This document shows, piece after piece, positions 35,093 through 45,865 of a stretch of 64,000 nucleotides of DNA. Made by a program: the position numbers and the translations under genes. The notes below the pieces were generated by a model, which was given only the letters and a program-made list of their open reading frames with translations, searched no databases and was not told where the DNA came from. Each line of letters begins with the position of its first letter. Position 1 is the first letter of the stretch. The stretch is from Berberis thunbergii (taxonomy: Eukaryota; Streptophyta; Magnoliopsida; Ranunculales; Berberidaceae). The stretch is from NCBI GenBank assembly GCA_003290165.1, contig QNQO01005837.1, forward strand, positions 17,217 to 81,216, written 5' to 3'.

Positions 35093-35660
35093 CCCCATCA
35101 GTTGAGCCACCTGAGCTTGATCTTAAACAATTACCTGACACCCTCAGGTATGCATTTTCAGGTGATGAGTTGTCTAGACCAATATCTCTATATGATTCAT
35201 GTGATGAGCCTGTACCACCTGATATATCCATCGTCTCATCTACTTGCATCACATTCCCTTTTATTAAGGCTACTTTCACCGATCCCTTGTGTTGTAGTGA
35301 GGATTTCAGTTTTCACCATCCTGTTGTGCAAATTATCCAATCATCCGATTTGGAACCAGACATAGGATGTTCCCTTTTTGGAGCACGCAAAGATCATCTG
35401 TTGTGTATGACTACTGGTCACTTTTGGAATGTCCTAGTGTATTTGGTGCCCCATGTGATTGCTATATTTTGGTGGACTGATCCTCAACTGTTCAGGTTGT
35501 TGATATACGACCATGGACTAAGTGTTTGTCATGTTCTTCCTCTCCACTATTTGATACACCATTTTTTAGGAAGAATATTTGTCGGGCTGATGACGGTAAA
35601 CCAAGCGCTCCTAGGAGGCAGCCTAGCTTTAGTTGTGTTTCACTCATACTCGTTAGCTCC
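35093..35660 (+). pseudogene. gag-pol border remnant and 3' coding tail of the Athila-type element
   Basis: A frame after the gag stop reads ELDLKQLPDTLRYAF, the motif that opens Athila pol (LKPLPxHLKYAY). The sequence then jumps to GHFWNVLVYLVP and later to a GAYGG..CAAGCGCTCCTAGGAGGCAG stretch (35592-35623), which is the conserved end of the Athila 3' coding region. Reverse transcriptase, RNase H and integrase are deleted between these points. Confidence 0.65.
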
Positions 35661-37563
35661 GTAACAGTTTTGACTTCCAACTTGCCTTTTCTTTTTAGTT
35701 TTCTTTGTTAGTGTCGAGTCTGCATTTTATCGATTTCTAATGAAAACTCCATGATTCTTATGTTTATGAGCCTCATTGATGGATGACTTCTTGAAAATTG
35801 GTAAAATCTTCACCGCGGTAATACTGTTCTAACCTCCTCTCATGTACTTACTTCATTCATTTGTCAGAATTATTTTGTTAAACATTGAGGACAATGTTTG
35901 GATTAGGTTTGGGGGTAGGTTCATGAGTCGGTGAAATTTTCATTTTTTCGTAGTGTTTTTTTTTCTTATTCCAAAAAAAAAAAAACTTTTCTGTCAAGAC
36001 AACTTGGTCTTTTGTGAAAATGGATTTTAAATGTTTTATGCTCAAGAAAATGCAAACCAACTTGACATATTGGTATATTGATAAAGACTGAAAGTTTATT
36101 AAGATCCTTAAGTTAGATCTAGTTCATAAGATTTTTCAACTCGATTATCTTTGCACCATGAGCCATATTAGCATAACTTGAAGTTGATGAGTAAAATATG
36201 CACTAGAAAACCTTAGAATAATAGTGGAGACTTAACCCTGAAAGTTTTGAACATTTCTATTTTTCTGAGGGTTATACATAAACTCTGATTTTTTTTGAGT
36301 CCGTATTATCTCGTTGATGATCTCATTATTCTCATTTTTCTGATCAATTGCTTTGGGAATGACATCAAAATTGAATTATTACACTAGAACTTCTTGGCTT
36401 ATTCAATTGAGATGTCATAATACTGACCCGAACTTAGGAAATGATCTAGGCATTTTTTTTTGTTAGACCATTAACTAGCCTTTTAACTTACCCATAACAT
36501 TAGCCTTTTTGTAGCATTTTGAGCCTTAGATTAACTTTTATTTGTTAACCCATTAACCTTTACCCAAATTTTATGGGAATGTGTACGGATGAATATACTT
36601 GGTGTAAAAAGGGCATGAAAGAGCAAAATATGAGATATTTCTTAAATCCTCTATGAAAAAAAAAAAAAAAAGGTTGAAGAAAAGAAAAAAAATGATTCTT
36701 CAATGAGGATAAAGATGTGAAAATGAAGAAAAAAATTGATGGTGCGCAACATTGATTTATTCTTGACAGCCCTAATTGTTCGTATAATGGGTGCATACAT
36801 TCCTAGAAATTTTTGTTGGAATCCTTTGAGATTCCTTATTAACTATTAACCAAGCCCCATTACAACCCAACAAAGTCCTAGTTGATCTTAGGTAAAGGTT
36901 GGTTTCGTAGATGTGGAAATTTAATAACCAAGACCTATGGTGTTTGATTCAACATTCCCAAAAGTAATTGATATTCCTGTCCATGAGATCATGTTCATTC
37001 CATTCTTGAAAAGTCTGTTCTTCATATTATTATATGTGAGATGATTGTTTTCCGTCATTTACTCTTTTCCTCACATATAACTGAGTGAAATACCAAATCT
37101 CTGAGTGTTTTATTGTGAGTGACATGAGAAGTTTGAAGTCAAAACAAACTTTCTACAGGAGATTTAGTCATTGTTTTACTCTGAAATGAAAAGTTATGTT
37201 GACAGTGCTATCCACACACACATTGAGTTGAGCATGATTATGAATTTTTTCTAACCTTTGGAGAATATTAAATTATTTGGAGATTTGTTGATACACTAAA
37301 ATGACACTGTTGATTTTCTGCATTTCTTGAAGTTTTAAAATGAACACTGTTTGACCAAGTTTTGATTGAGTCAGTAATGTTTGTGGGTAACATTTCTGGA
37401 AACCCTCATGAGACTATAACTCGTCCACTAGAGGTAATCTAGGGGTTTAAAGCCTTGCTGCACATTTAAGGTAAGTGCAACCGATGATTCCTGCGAAAGT
37501 GAGTTAGGATTTTCTTTTTATTGTTTTGCTCGAGGACTAGCAAAATATAGGTTTGAGGGTATT
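35661..37563 (+). other. 3' untranslated region and PPT of the Athila-type element
   Basis: It holds ACATTGAGGACAATGT at 35882-35897 followed by GGTTTGGGGGTAGG, a landmark of this lineage. AT-rich sequence follows without genes. The probable polypurine tract is GGTTTGAGGGTATT at 37550-37563, just before the 3' LTR. Confidence 0.6.
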
Positions 37564-39468
37564 TGATATTCACATAATTATTACATAATATATCCCTTAA
37601 TTTATGCATGTTAGTATTTCGATTATTATATTGTATAGTAATTATTTCATTTTTATGTCTTTGTAGGAATTTGAGCGTAAATGATGAAATAACATTAAAG
37701 CGATAAGTTAAGGAACGACAATTAGTCGATTCCAACGGTGGTATAAAGCAGTCACAAACCTAAACCCGAAACCTTATTCATAACCTAATTCATAACCTAA
37801 ACCCAAACCTAATGCCAAGCCCAATCCTTCTCCTACCCTCATTGATGAATCATTCCCTCATTTCATCTCTATTCATCTTGATAATTTTATATAAATAGAA
37901 GATAATAGGGTGAGAAATGGGGAGGAGGAAGAGAAGGGAAAAGAAGAGAATTAGAAATCAAAACCTCTTCCTCAATGGAGATTTTCTCAAAGGAGCTCCT
38001 CTCTCAAAGGTGATTCTCACAAGGTCACCCTCACCACTCATCCATCTCTCACTCACTCCACTCACTCAGCAATCACCACCTCGCCACCACCATCACCCTA
38101 GCACCACCTCCACCGCCAGACAGCACAACCGCCACCGTCACCACCATGAAACAGGGGTGTGACAACCCTGTTTCACGTCCAATTTTCACCCCACCACCAC
38201 TCTCTGCTCCTCTCCCTTGTCCACCACCCCCGTACGAGTCCCACCACCACAACCTCCGCACGAATCGCCGCGACAGAGCCACCAACCACGCTGCGAAACA
38301 GAGCCGCACCGCGACTCTGTTCCGCCTCGCAGACCCTGTTTCCCCTCATTTCTCGACCTCTCTTCGTCTCGAGCTTCTTCCTGACTCCCTCTCTCGCGAC
38401 CACCGTCACGACCAGACCAAGCACCATCACCTCCACCTCGCGAGACAGAGCTCGCAGCCACAGAAATAGGGAGCCATGTTCCTCGCCCTCCTTTGCGTTT
38501 TATTGATATCTAGCTGTTTCCTCACCCTCTATTTCTCTTTTTCAGGTTCTGAAGATGATTTGAGGACGAGGAAGGCCGCGAGGAGCGAAGGAAAGCCTCG
38601 AGACAGCCGCTGTCGCGCTGGAGAAGAAGGTGGAGCAGTGCAGAGTACTGTAGCAGAGGCGGGAATTGGTCAAATTCAGTTATTTGGCTATTCACACCCC
38701 CGGTTTTGCTCTGTACCACCACAGAGCGTTTTGGGACCATTTCCTCGGGATTCGTGCACAACAACCTGCTGATCTGCTGAGTGCCACCACATCGAGCTTG
38801 TGATAAACTAAATGGGTTGTATAAGTTATTTTGATTTATTTTACTGAATTGTGTGCTTAATTGTTAATTACAAGTTATTTCTGAATTTTTGATAATTTGC
38901 TTTCACCTTGCATGTTCGAGAAATTAAACTTGATATGTTTGGTAGTTAGAATTACCCTTTATCAATATTCAAAGCATGTGCTAAAAATATTAAGCTTAAG
39001 CTTTGATTAAGTGTGCCCTAAAAAGACACTTAATACTTGGTAAAAGCGTATTTGCTTAAAATAATTTGTTAATGTTTGATAGAAACATGATACAAGTTGA
39101 AATCGATTTTAACGATCACATATTCGGTGTAAGCAAGGGATTCTCATCCCTAACGCTTTTCGTTTTTAAATTCAATAATTTAGATTTAAATAATTTTGCT
39201 AATTCATTGGTGAGTCCAAGCCCACAAAAATCCATCTCATCTATCTTTTATTTTTATTATTTTAATTTATTTTTAGTTTAGATTTAAAAATGTTGTAACC
39301 CCATTTCCTATAAATTAGTTTAATTAAATTCTAAAATTCAATTGCATCCACCTTCTTCGTGGGATCGACCCGTACTTGCCGTTGTCTACCAGTTAGGCAC
39401 CGTGCACTTGCGGTTATTACAAGTGGATTAAATTAACCTATTAATTTAGGTTAATTAAATCCGCATCA
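37564..39468 (+). repeat. 3' LTR of the Athila-type element
   Basis: This is a direct repeat of 31108-33013 with the same TGATATTCAC start and CCGCATCA end. It is followed by ACCAT, then the remaining MULE-B right TIR. Confidence 0.93.
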
Positions 39469-39473
39469 ACCAT

Positions 39474-39902
39474 CATGAATGCTTTTCAGTTTATATTGGT
39501 GAGAAACCCTAGATCTAAAATGAGAAACCCTAGATTTAGAAATAAAGGAAGACTTACCTTAGCTTTTGCGAGAGGGAAGGGACGAGTTTGAGCTTCTTCT
39601 CTGGCTTCGTTTGAGTCGATGATGGGGAGGGCGAGCTTCGTTGGGGGAGAGAGTGTCGAGATGAAAAATGGGGAGAGGGAGAGGGAGGTCTGAGCTTGAG
39701 CTTGAGAATGAAAATGGGGAGAGGGAGAGGGAGGTCTGAGCTAACTTGAGAATGAAAATGGGGAGAGCTCTCCCCATTCCCTCCTTGTTCTCCCCGAAAA
39801 TTTTTGATTTCCCGCTCGCTCTTTTTTTTTTTTTTTACCACGTCACCTCTGCACGTGCTCGCCACCCTCCCTCGCCCACTTCCTCGACGTCTAGAATTAC
39901 TC
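39474..39902 (-). repeat. MULE-B right TIR, outer part
   Basis: This is the reverse complement of 16595-16985 with the leader block, the splice donor (acttac at 39552-39557) and TAGATCTAGGG boxes at 39495-39540. It contains two copies of a CT-rich ~45-bp unit where the left arm has one. Confidence 0.88.
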
Positions 39903-39911
39903 TTTGCTTAG

Positions 39912-40319
39912 GATATATATAACATTTGCTCAGTCCTAATGCATTGGTGTTTTAGCAAAACATAATAATAATTAACATCAGCATACATTAATTTCTTGTT
40001 ATTTATTGTTAAAAGATATTGCACATTAAGGGCGCCGGATCTATCCTTTGGCTAAGGGGGTCAATTGTCTTTCTTATTTTTTTAAACAAAAAATCCATTA
40101 AGGTATTCGTATTTTCCATATTCCCTCCGTTTTAAATTTGTAGGTTGCTCCCCTCACATCAAAAAAAAATTTCATTCATTGAATTTTTGAACTTTTGATG
40201 GGCACAATAATGTATTTTGAATCTTGTTTATTATAATTTCCTGCGGCCGTGTTCAAGAAACTTCATGGACGTCTCCTGACTCATCCGTGTCTCCACTGCG
40301 TCCGACAAATATTTAGGAC
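39912..40319. other. AT-rich spacer after MULE-B
   Basis: No gene, terminal repeat or coding-like frame was recognised. Confidence 0.4.
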
Positions 40320-40510
40320 TCCCAACTAATGTTTCAAATGAACCAATTTTGTGCCGAATATGGGAGCAAATTGTCACGCTCTACACTGGATCACTTGATG
40401 ACAGATCCGATGTGGAAGCCTCGCTCATTTCACTTACTCGTGACAACAATCGATATGAAAAACTAATAATTGAAGAATGTGGAGTTGTGCCACTACTGAA
40501 ATTGGTATAA
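40320..40510 (+). pseudogene. Fragment of an ARM-repeat (ARO-like) protein gene
   Basis: One frame reads SNEPILCRIWEQIVTLYTGS, then DDRSDVEASLISLTRDNNRY and KLIIEECGVVPLLKL before a GTATAATTGA stop. The pattern DRxxAAxxLxxLARDNxRxxKLIIEEGGVxPLLKL is the armadillo repeat of the plant ARMADILLO-REPEAT-ONLY family, which acts in polarised growth. Here a conserved Gly is Cys. There is no start, and the rest of the gene is absent. It lies just outside MULE-B and could be a relic of another captured or decayed gene. Confidence 0.55.
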
Positions 40511-40874
40511 TTGAATAGTAGTGTATTGTTGACTCTGCCCCATTGCACATGTTCAATGAATCAAATGTGCATGGAAAATAATTTACCATTATGAGTATTT
40601 AAAGTATTAGATACTTATTAGTTCTAATCAATGTTTACTAAATTTTGTTGGGAGCTAAAAAATAACTGCTATTTAGTGTTTAAATAACCATGCATGATAA
40701 GAAATAATGTTTCGTAATGCTTCTCAAAATATACTCCTTAACTTAAATAAAAAATTATTAACGTTTTCTACAAAAATCATCCCCTCAAAAGATGTTTAAA
40801 AGACGTCTGCATGTATAACATTTGTAATTGGTATAGATATTAACAAAAGAAGTATATCAATTTGGTCAAAGTTG

Positions 40875-42385
40875 AATTTCACATTACTATTTTTGAAAGG
40901 CGATGACTACACAACACCATCATTTTCTCTCTCTCGCACCACTCTACTCTCTCACATTACCTACTTTCTTTTTCACACCACCATACTTTCTCACACCACA
41001 TATACAAACAAAATCATCCATTTTTTTTCCTCACCATTCAAATCGACAATGGTTCATCCATCTTTCATTCGAAATCTTTTGCAAATCTCTCCCCACACTC
41101 AAATCTCTTGCAGATCTCCTCTCTCTCCTTCAAAAACTCTCAAAATTCCCTCAAAGTTGAAACTCTTAAACCAAACTCAATAAATATGCATAACTTAATA
41201 TAACAGAGAAATTCAAACTCAAAACGAAAAAAAAGACGCAAAGTAGGGTGGTAAATTTCAACCAATTTAAACAATCAATTGAGACCAATTATCAACCTCA
41301 TCAACACAAATATTGTATTACTTTTAGTTATCTAATAAACACAAGTTGAATCATTTGAAAATGTTTTGAAATGAGCAAGTTATGGTCATTTTACTAAAGT
41401 CGTGCAAATCTGTCTCGCAATGAAAACGGGATAGTGTTTTTGACTTTCGGCCAACTTATGTGCTAGATCGAGACCGATTCTCAAGTTGATCAAAACATAA
41501 CTATTGTATTAATATTAGTTATATAATAAACACAACTTGAATCACTTTAAAATGTTTTGAAATGAACAAGTTATGGTCACTTTACTAAAGTCGCGCAAAT
41601 CTGTCTTGCAATAAAAACGGGATAGTATTCTTGACTTTCGGCCAACTTATGTGCTCGATCGAGATTGATTTTTAAGTTGATTAAAACACAAAAGTTGTAT
41701 TAATCTAGTTTATCTAATAAACACAACTTGAATCACTTAAAAATGTTTTGAAATGATCAAGTTATGGTCATTTTACTAAAATTGCGCAATCTGTCCGGAA
41801 AATTTTTTGTTTGCAGAATGCATTGCGGGGAAAATTTTTACTATCCCGTTTTCATTTTTTGGACGGATTTGCGCGACTTTAACAAAATGATTATAACTTG
41901 CTCATTTTAAAAGATTTTCAAGTGATTCAAGTTGTGTTTATTAGATAACTCAGAGTACTACAACTTTTGTATTTTATCAACTTGAGAATCAGTCTTGATC
42001 GAGAACATAAGTTGGCCGAAAGTCAAGAACACTATTCCATTTTTATTGCAAGACAGATTTGCACGACTTTAGTAAAATGATCATAACTTGCTCATTTAAA
42101 AAAAATTCAATTGATTCAAGTTGTGTTTATTAGATAACTCATAGTACTACAATTTTTGTGTTTTGTTGAACTTGAAAATCGGTCTCAATTGAGGGTTTAA
42201 ATTGGTCAAAATTTACCATATTTTATCTTTTTTCGTTTTGAGTTTGGATTTCTTTGTTATGCATATTTATTGGTTGTGTGAGAAATTAAAAAATAATAAT
42301 AATAATAACAACTCAATGGTGGTGTGAAAAAGAAGAAATGGTGGTGAAATGTACTCGTTGCCTTTTTGAAATTGCTATTAAAATC
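40875..42385. mobile_element. Large foldback element built of ~210-bp units
   Basis: The outer arms pair: TGAAAGGCGATGACTACA and ACACCATCATTTTCT at the left, with reversed counterparts GTACTCGTTGCCTTTTTGAA and AAGAAATGGTGGTG at the right (about 42325-42372). CAATAAATATGCATAAC (41180-41196) pairs with 42256-42272. Inside, a ~210-bp unit (AAGTTATGGTCATTTTACTAAAG and CTTTCGGCCAACTTATGTGCT words) stands three times direct (about 41257-41790) and then two times inverted (about 41830-42220). No transposase is seen. The pyrimidine-rich frame at 40872-41183 is part of the arm. It is either foldback-type or a MULE-related MITE; the TSD was not resolved. Confidence 0.75.
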
Positions 42386-42779
42386 CACATTTCCTTCATT
42401 TGACTAACAAGTTATCAGTCAACTTGGTGGAATAAGTAGTGAACCTATATTGACCTTTCGCAATTTGGGATAATTATCATTAAAGATCTAACCATACTCC
42501 TAGCACACACAACTATGCATCACTAAACTCGTGGTAAATTGAAAGCAAATAAACAACAATTAGGCACCAAAAACAATGATTATTAAGGTTGCATCAAATC
42601 TATAAAAGCCGAATAAGGAGTGTGAGATTCAAGGATAAATAAACAATAAGAAAGGGAGACGAGGTGTCCAAGTTTTCAAACTTACCGATCAGGTCATCTT
42701 TTAGCAAACAAAGTTTTATTATTGTCATTATTATTTAAATGTAATTGAAGCATAAACCTCTATGGGTTAAGAGTAAGGT

Positions 42780-42904
42780 TGAAAAAAAATTGAATAAACC
42801 GACTAAACTGATCGGTTCGGTTTGGGTTAGGAAAATTTGAAACCGATATGATCGGTTATATTTTCAGCTTTAAGTGATTTTATCCCACAAAATTAAATCG
42901 ACCA

Positions 42905-42942
<38 letters not shown>

Positions 42943-43140
42943 AAATAATATATTTAATTTAATTGATCGATTTGGTTTTACGTCGAATTTAGTAACATTT
43001 TAGGCCGTTGGTTTGGTTTACATAAATTTGAAACCGATAGGGTCAGTTTGGTTTCGATTGATAAATTTTGAACCCAATAATTTCGGTTCGATTTTCAGTT
43101 TGAGCGAAGAACCAAACCATTACTTCGATTTTCAGCCATA
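42780..43140. repeat. Degenerate MITE-like repeat with GATCGGTTCGGTTT words and a (TA)n run
   Basis: GAACCGAT/ATCGGTTCGGTTTGG-type words recur on both strands on either side of a (TA)15-like microsatellite at about 42909-42940. The symmetry suggests an eroded inverted-repeat element. The exact ends are not defined. Confidence 0.4.
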
Positions 43141-43160
43141 GTTGACAAAGGCTTTATAAC

Positions 43161-43716
43161 TGATGATACATCAAAATAGACTGATCATCACGACAGTACA
43201 ATGGCATAGAACATCCATCACGAAGATATAGCTCATAGTCTATTGGGTCAGTTCATAAAATCCAAGAAGAATAAAGTCAATCACAAAGGCCCAGACAAAG
43301 CCCACCAACAAAAAGTTATAAATAAAACATGAATCTAAACCTGAATGAATCAGAGCCCGAATCTAAGCCCGACACGAGTTTTCTCTTAAAGAAGATGAAC
43401 GTTGCACAAAAAAAAATCGTGGATGGAATTATGCCCCCACGGATGTATCTCCATTAAGGAGTAGATTGTTACAGCCGTTGCACCTCACATGCTTAAGTCA
43501 CGCAGAGAATTAACTATGACCATTATAAGAAGTAAATGAAACATCCAACACAGGTATGTAACTTTAACTGAGTTTTGTTCAAATTTACTTCATTGTTCAA
43601 ATAGAGTTGCTGACTTAAGCATCGAAGTGTCTTCGACCACAGAAAAGGTGGTCATTGGCAGTCTAACATCTGTTTTGCAGGAGAAACTCACAGAATGACG
43701 ATTTTTGGATGCATCA
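43161..43716 (+). repeat. 5' LTR of the Tat-like element
   Basis: It starts TGATGATACATCAAAATAGA and ends TTTGGATGCATCA. Direct repeats are at 62449-62990 and, more diverged, 63029-63574. Confidence 0.88.
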
Positions 43717-43718
43717 GT

Positions 43719-43736
43719 CTGGCGTCGTCTGTAGGG
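43719..43736 (+). promoter_or_regulatory. Primer binding site of the Tat-like element
   Basis: CTGGCGTCGTCTGTAGGGAA follows the LTR end after two bases. It is close to the TGGCGCCGTCTGTGGGAA-type primer site of many plant Ty3 elements, with two or so changes. I do not assign the tRNA with certainty. Confidence 0.65.
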
Positions 43737-43936
43737 AACGACAAGTTTCCTTTCTAAAAATAAGATCCACAATGACAAAGCTCACCATAATCTGATAAAA
43801 GATAAACAAGCCGTCAAAGCAAATCTCGCATTCTACAGATCCTCAACCTAGTGATGATCACGGTAACTCTCTTACTGGCATCAACAAAGCATCACTAACA
43901 ACTAGCGAAGTAGAAACAACCCAAATCATTGGACCG

Positions 43937-44980
43937 ATGGCACCCGAGAACACGAATCCACTGTGTGATGGAACGCCTGTCAAAATCCCATTCAAAATAG
44001 GGGTCACGGATTCCAACACATTATACGAGTTAGCCAAGTCGTCATTTTTCGACGCCCTCATGAAAACAGTGATGCCGAAAAAGTTCACTTCGCCAAAGTT
44101 TGAAGTGTATGATGGTACTACCGACCCAACTGATCACTTGAGACATTTCCACCACATGATGGCCCTGAAGGAAACCACAGAGTCAATATTGTGTAGGACA
44201 TTTACGACCAGCCACTTTCACAACAATGAATTGGTTTAACAGCCTACCACCAAGGTCGATAGACTCATTCCAAGTTTTAGCCACTGCTTTTATCACTAGA
44301 TCATCGGAAGCCAGCAGATGAGGAAAGGACCACACTACCTCATGCATATCAGGCAGAAACCCGAAAAGACAATACGGAAATATGTTAGTCAATTTACCAA
44401 TGAATTGACAATGATCGATGAATGTAGCAACAATACAGCCACTGCAACCTTCATTGTCGGACTAAAAAGAGGTATCTCATTTGATGCCCTTAACCTGAAA
44501 CCTCCAAAAGGCATGACGATCCTGCTGAAAATAACAGAAAAAACACATCTCCCTTGAAGAGATGAAGACGACCAAGAGGAAAATGAACAAGAAAGATAAA
44601 ATCTTTCAAGAAAACGGGAAAAAAGGAAATGAGACGAGACGACGGACAACGGAAAGGTAGCATCCAATCGAAGAAACATCAGAATGGTGGAATGAGTGAT
44701 TCACAACAACAAGAATTTGATAAGCTACAATCAGCGCGGCCTCGACATGAGCGAGTAACGAGTGTGATAAAGAATACATACAAACCATATATAACCCTGA
44801 AAACAAGTCGAGCCAATATACTGAAACACATAACAAAATGAATTAACATCAACTAGCCGCTTACGATGAGAGGAGATCTGAAGGGCAAAGACAGAAGCAA
44901 ATATTGTTCCTACCATAAGGATCATGGGCACAATACCGAAGACTGCTACAATCTAAAAGACGACTCGATGAATTCATCAA
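43937..44980 (+). pseudogene. gag of the Tat-like element, broken
   Basis: Three consecutive pieces match Ty3 gag. 43937-44239 has KFEVYDGTTDPTDHLRHFHH and ESILCRTFTTS. 44318-44557 has LMHIRQKPEKTIRKYVSQF and ATATFIVGLKRGISFDAL. 44890-44950 reads KYCSYHKDHGHNTEDCYNLK, the CCHC-like knuckle of Tat gag. Stops and frame changes lie between them. It would form the particle if intact. Confidence 0.82.
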
Positions 44981-45344
44981 AATACCATAAAAGTAGCTCA
45001 CATTAAAGGAGAAAGCAAATAACATTGCGGGATCGAAAAAACCGCTCAAATAACTAATATACACCATGCACTGCATAGCCAGAGGAGGCAAAACACAGAA
45101 CTCAACAGAAGAAGCGGCCAAAAAAACTTCCTACTCTAACTGATTTATATCATAACAAGAGTACTAACGAAACCAGACAAGTCATTTCACGAAGGCACAA
45201 AACATGGAGAAGTTTGCATCAACCAATTAATACGATTTGATGATCCTACCGACGGATGCAAGCTCGACCTGAATCACTAACGACAAAACTGACAGCAACT
45301 AACTTGACCGAACCTCGACACTTGACACCAAATACGAAGCCAAC

Positions 45345-45490
45345 ATCAGCATGATTGGACAATTTGGTGTTGATGTGAGCATGATTGGACAATTCGATGC
45401 TGATGTGAGCATGAATATTGGACAGCTTGGTGTTGACACAAGCATGATTGGTCAGTTTGGTGATGACGTGAACATTATCGGACAAGCCAA
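45345..45490 (+). repeat. Short tandem repeat, about 36-39 bp unit
   Basis: AGCATGATTGGACAATTYGRTGYTGATGTG is repeated four to five times with changes. The unit is close to a multiple of three, and the plus frame repeats SMIGQFGVDV. It lies between gag and the 69-bp array. Confidence 0.75.
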
Positions 45491-45865
45491 CACTACTCAA
45501 CCATCGAATAGAAAAGCATCCTGAGTCTGCTAGTAACAAAAACATCAATTTGTAATACGAGGATCAACATCAAGCAAAGGAAGACAAAACAACAAAAACA
45601 TCAATCTCTAATATGAAGACCAACATCGAGCAATGGAAGACGAAGCAAATCGTACTTCGAACCAGCGTAAATGCTTTAATAGTAAAGGTTGATGAGAACA
45701 TCCAAAAGGGAATATCAATAAGATTACAAATTCAGAACTCACATTTTTTGCATGGACGACAGAATATATACGTCAAAGAATTAGCCATACAAAACAATCA
45801 ATGTATCTAGTAACAAGAAATCACGATAAAAGTTGAAAATATATAAAATTCTGGTATGATCAACA

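Larger units (their letters stand above)
31108..39468 (+). mobile_element. Internally deleted Athila-type LTR retrotransposon
   Basis: This 8.4-kb element has TG...CA LTRs (31108-33013 and 37564-39468) and a perfect 5-bp target duplication ACCAT (31103-31107 and 39469-39473). The primer site is TGGCGCCGTTGCCGGGGA, the tRNA-Asp type used by Athila elements. The 4.5-kb interior has a gag-like ORF and a gag-pol border remnant but no reverse transcriptase, RNase H or integrase. The 3' part keeps the Athila landmarks ACATTGAGGACAATGT (35882-35897) and a GGTTTGGGGG tract. It is a non-autonomous LARD/TR-GAG-like derivative that must have been moved by a relative. Confidence 0.92.
16595..39902. mobile_element. 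MULE-B: second long-TIR MULE, split by two LTR retrotransposons
   Basis: The ends at 16595 (GAGTAATTCTAGTCGAGG) and 39902 (reverse complement, ...CTAGAATTACTC) belong to the same family as MULE-A. The left TIR is 16595-17108 plus 26737-27370. The right TIR is 39902-39469 plus 31107-30229. The parts join only if the Tekay element (17109-26736) and the Athila element (31108-39468) are taken out. The remaining MULE is about 5.3 kb with a core of roughly 2.9 kb holding captured exons and old LTR pieces. No transposase is seen. Its outer flanks are reverse complements rather than direct repeats (see findings). Confidence 0.85.

Noticed and set aside
40872..41183. 103-codon frame rich in Ser/Thr/His
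   Set aside because: It lies in the pyrimidine-rich arm of the foldback and is mirrored by purine-rich sequence at the other end.
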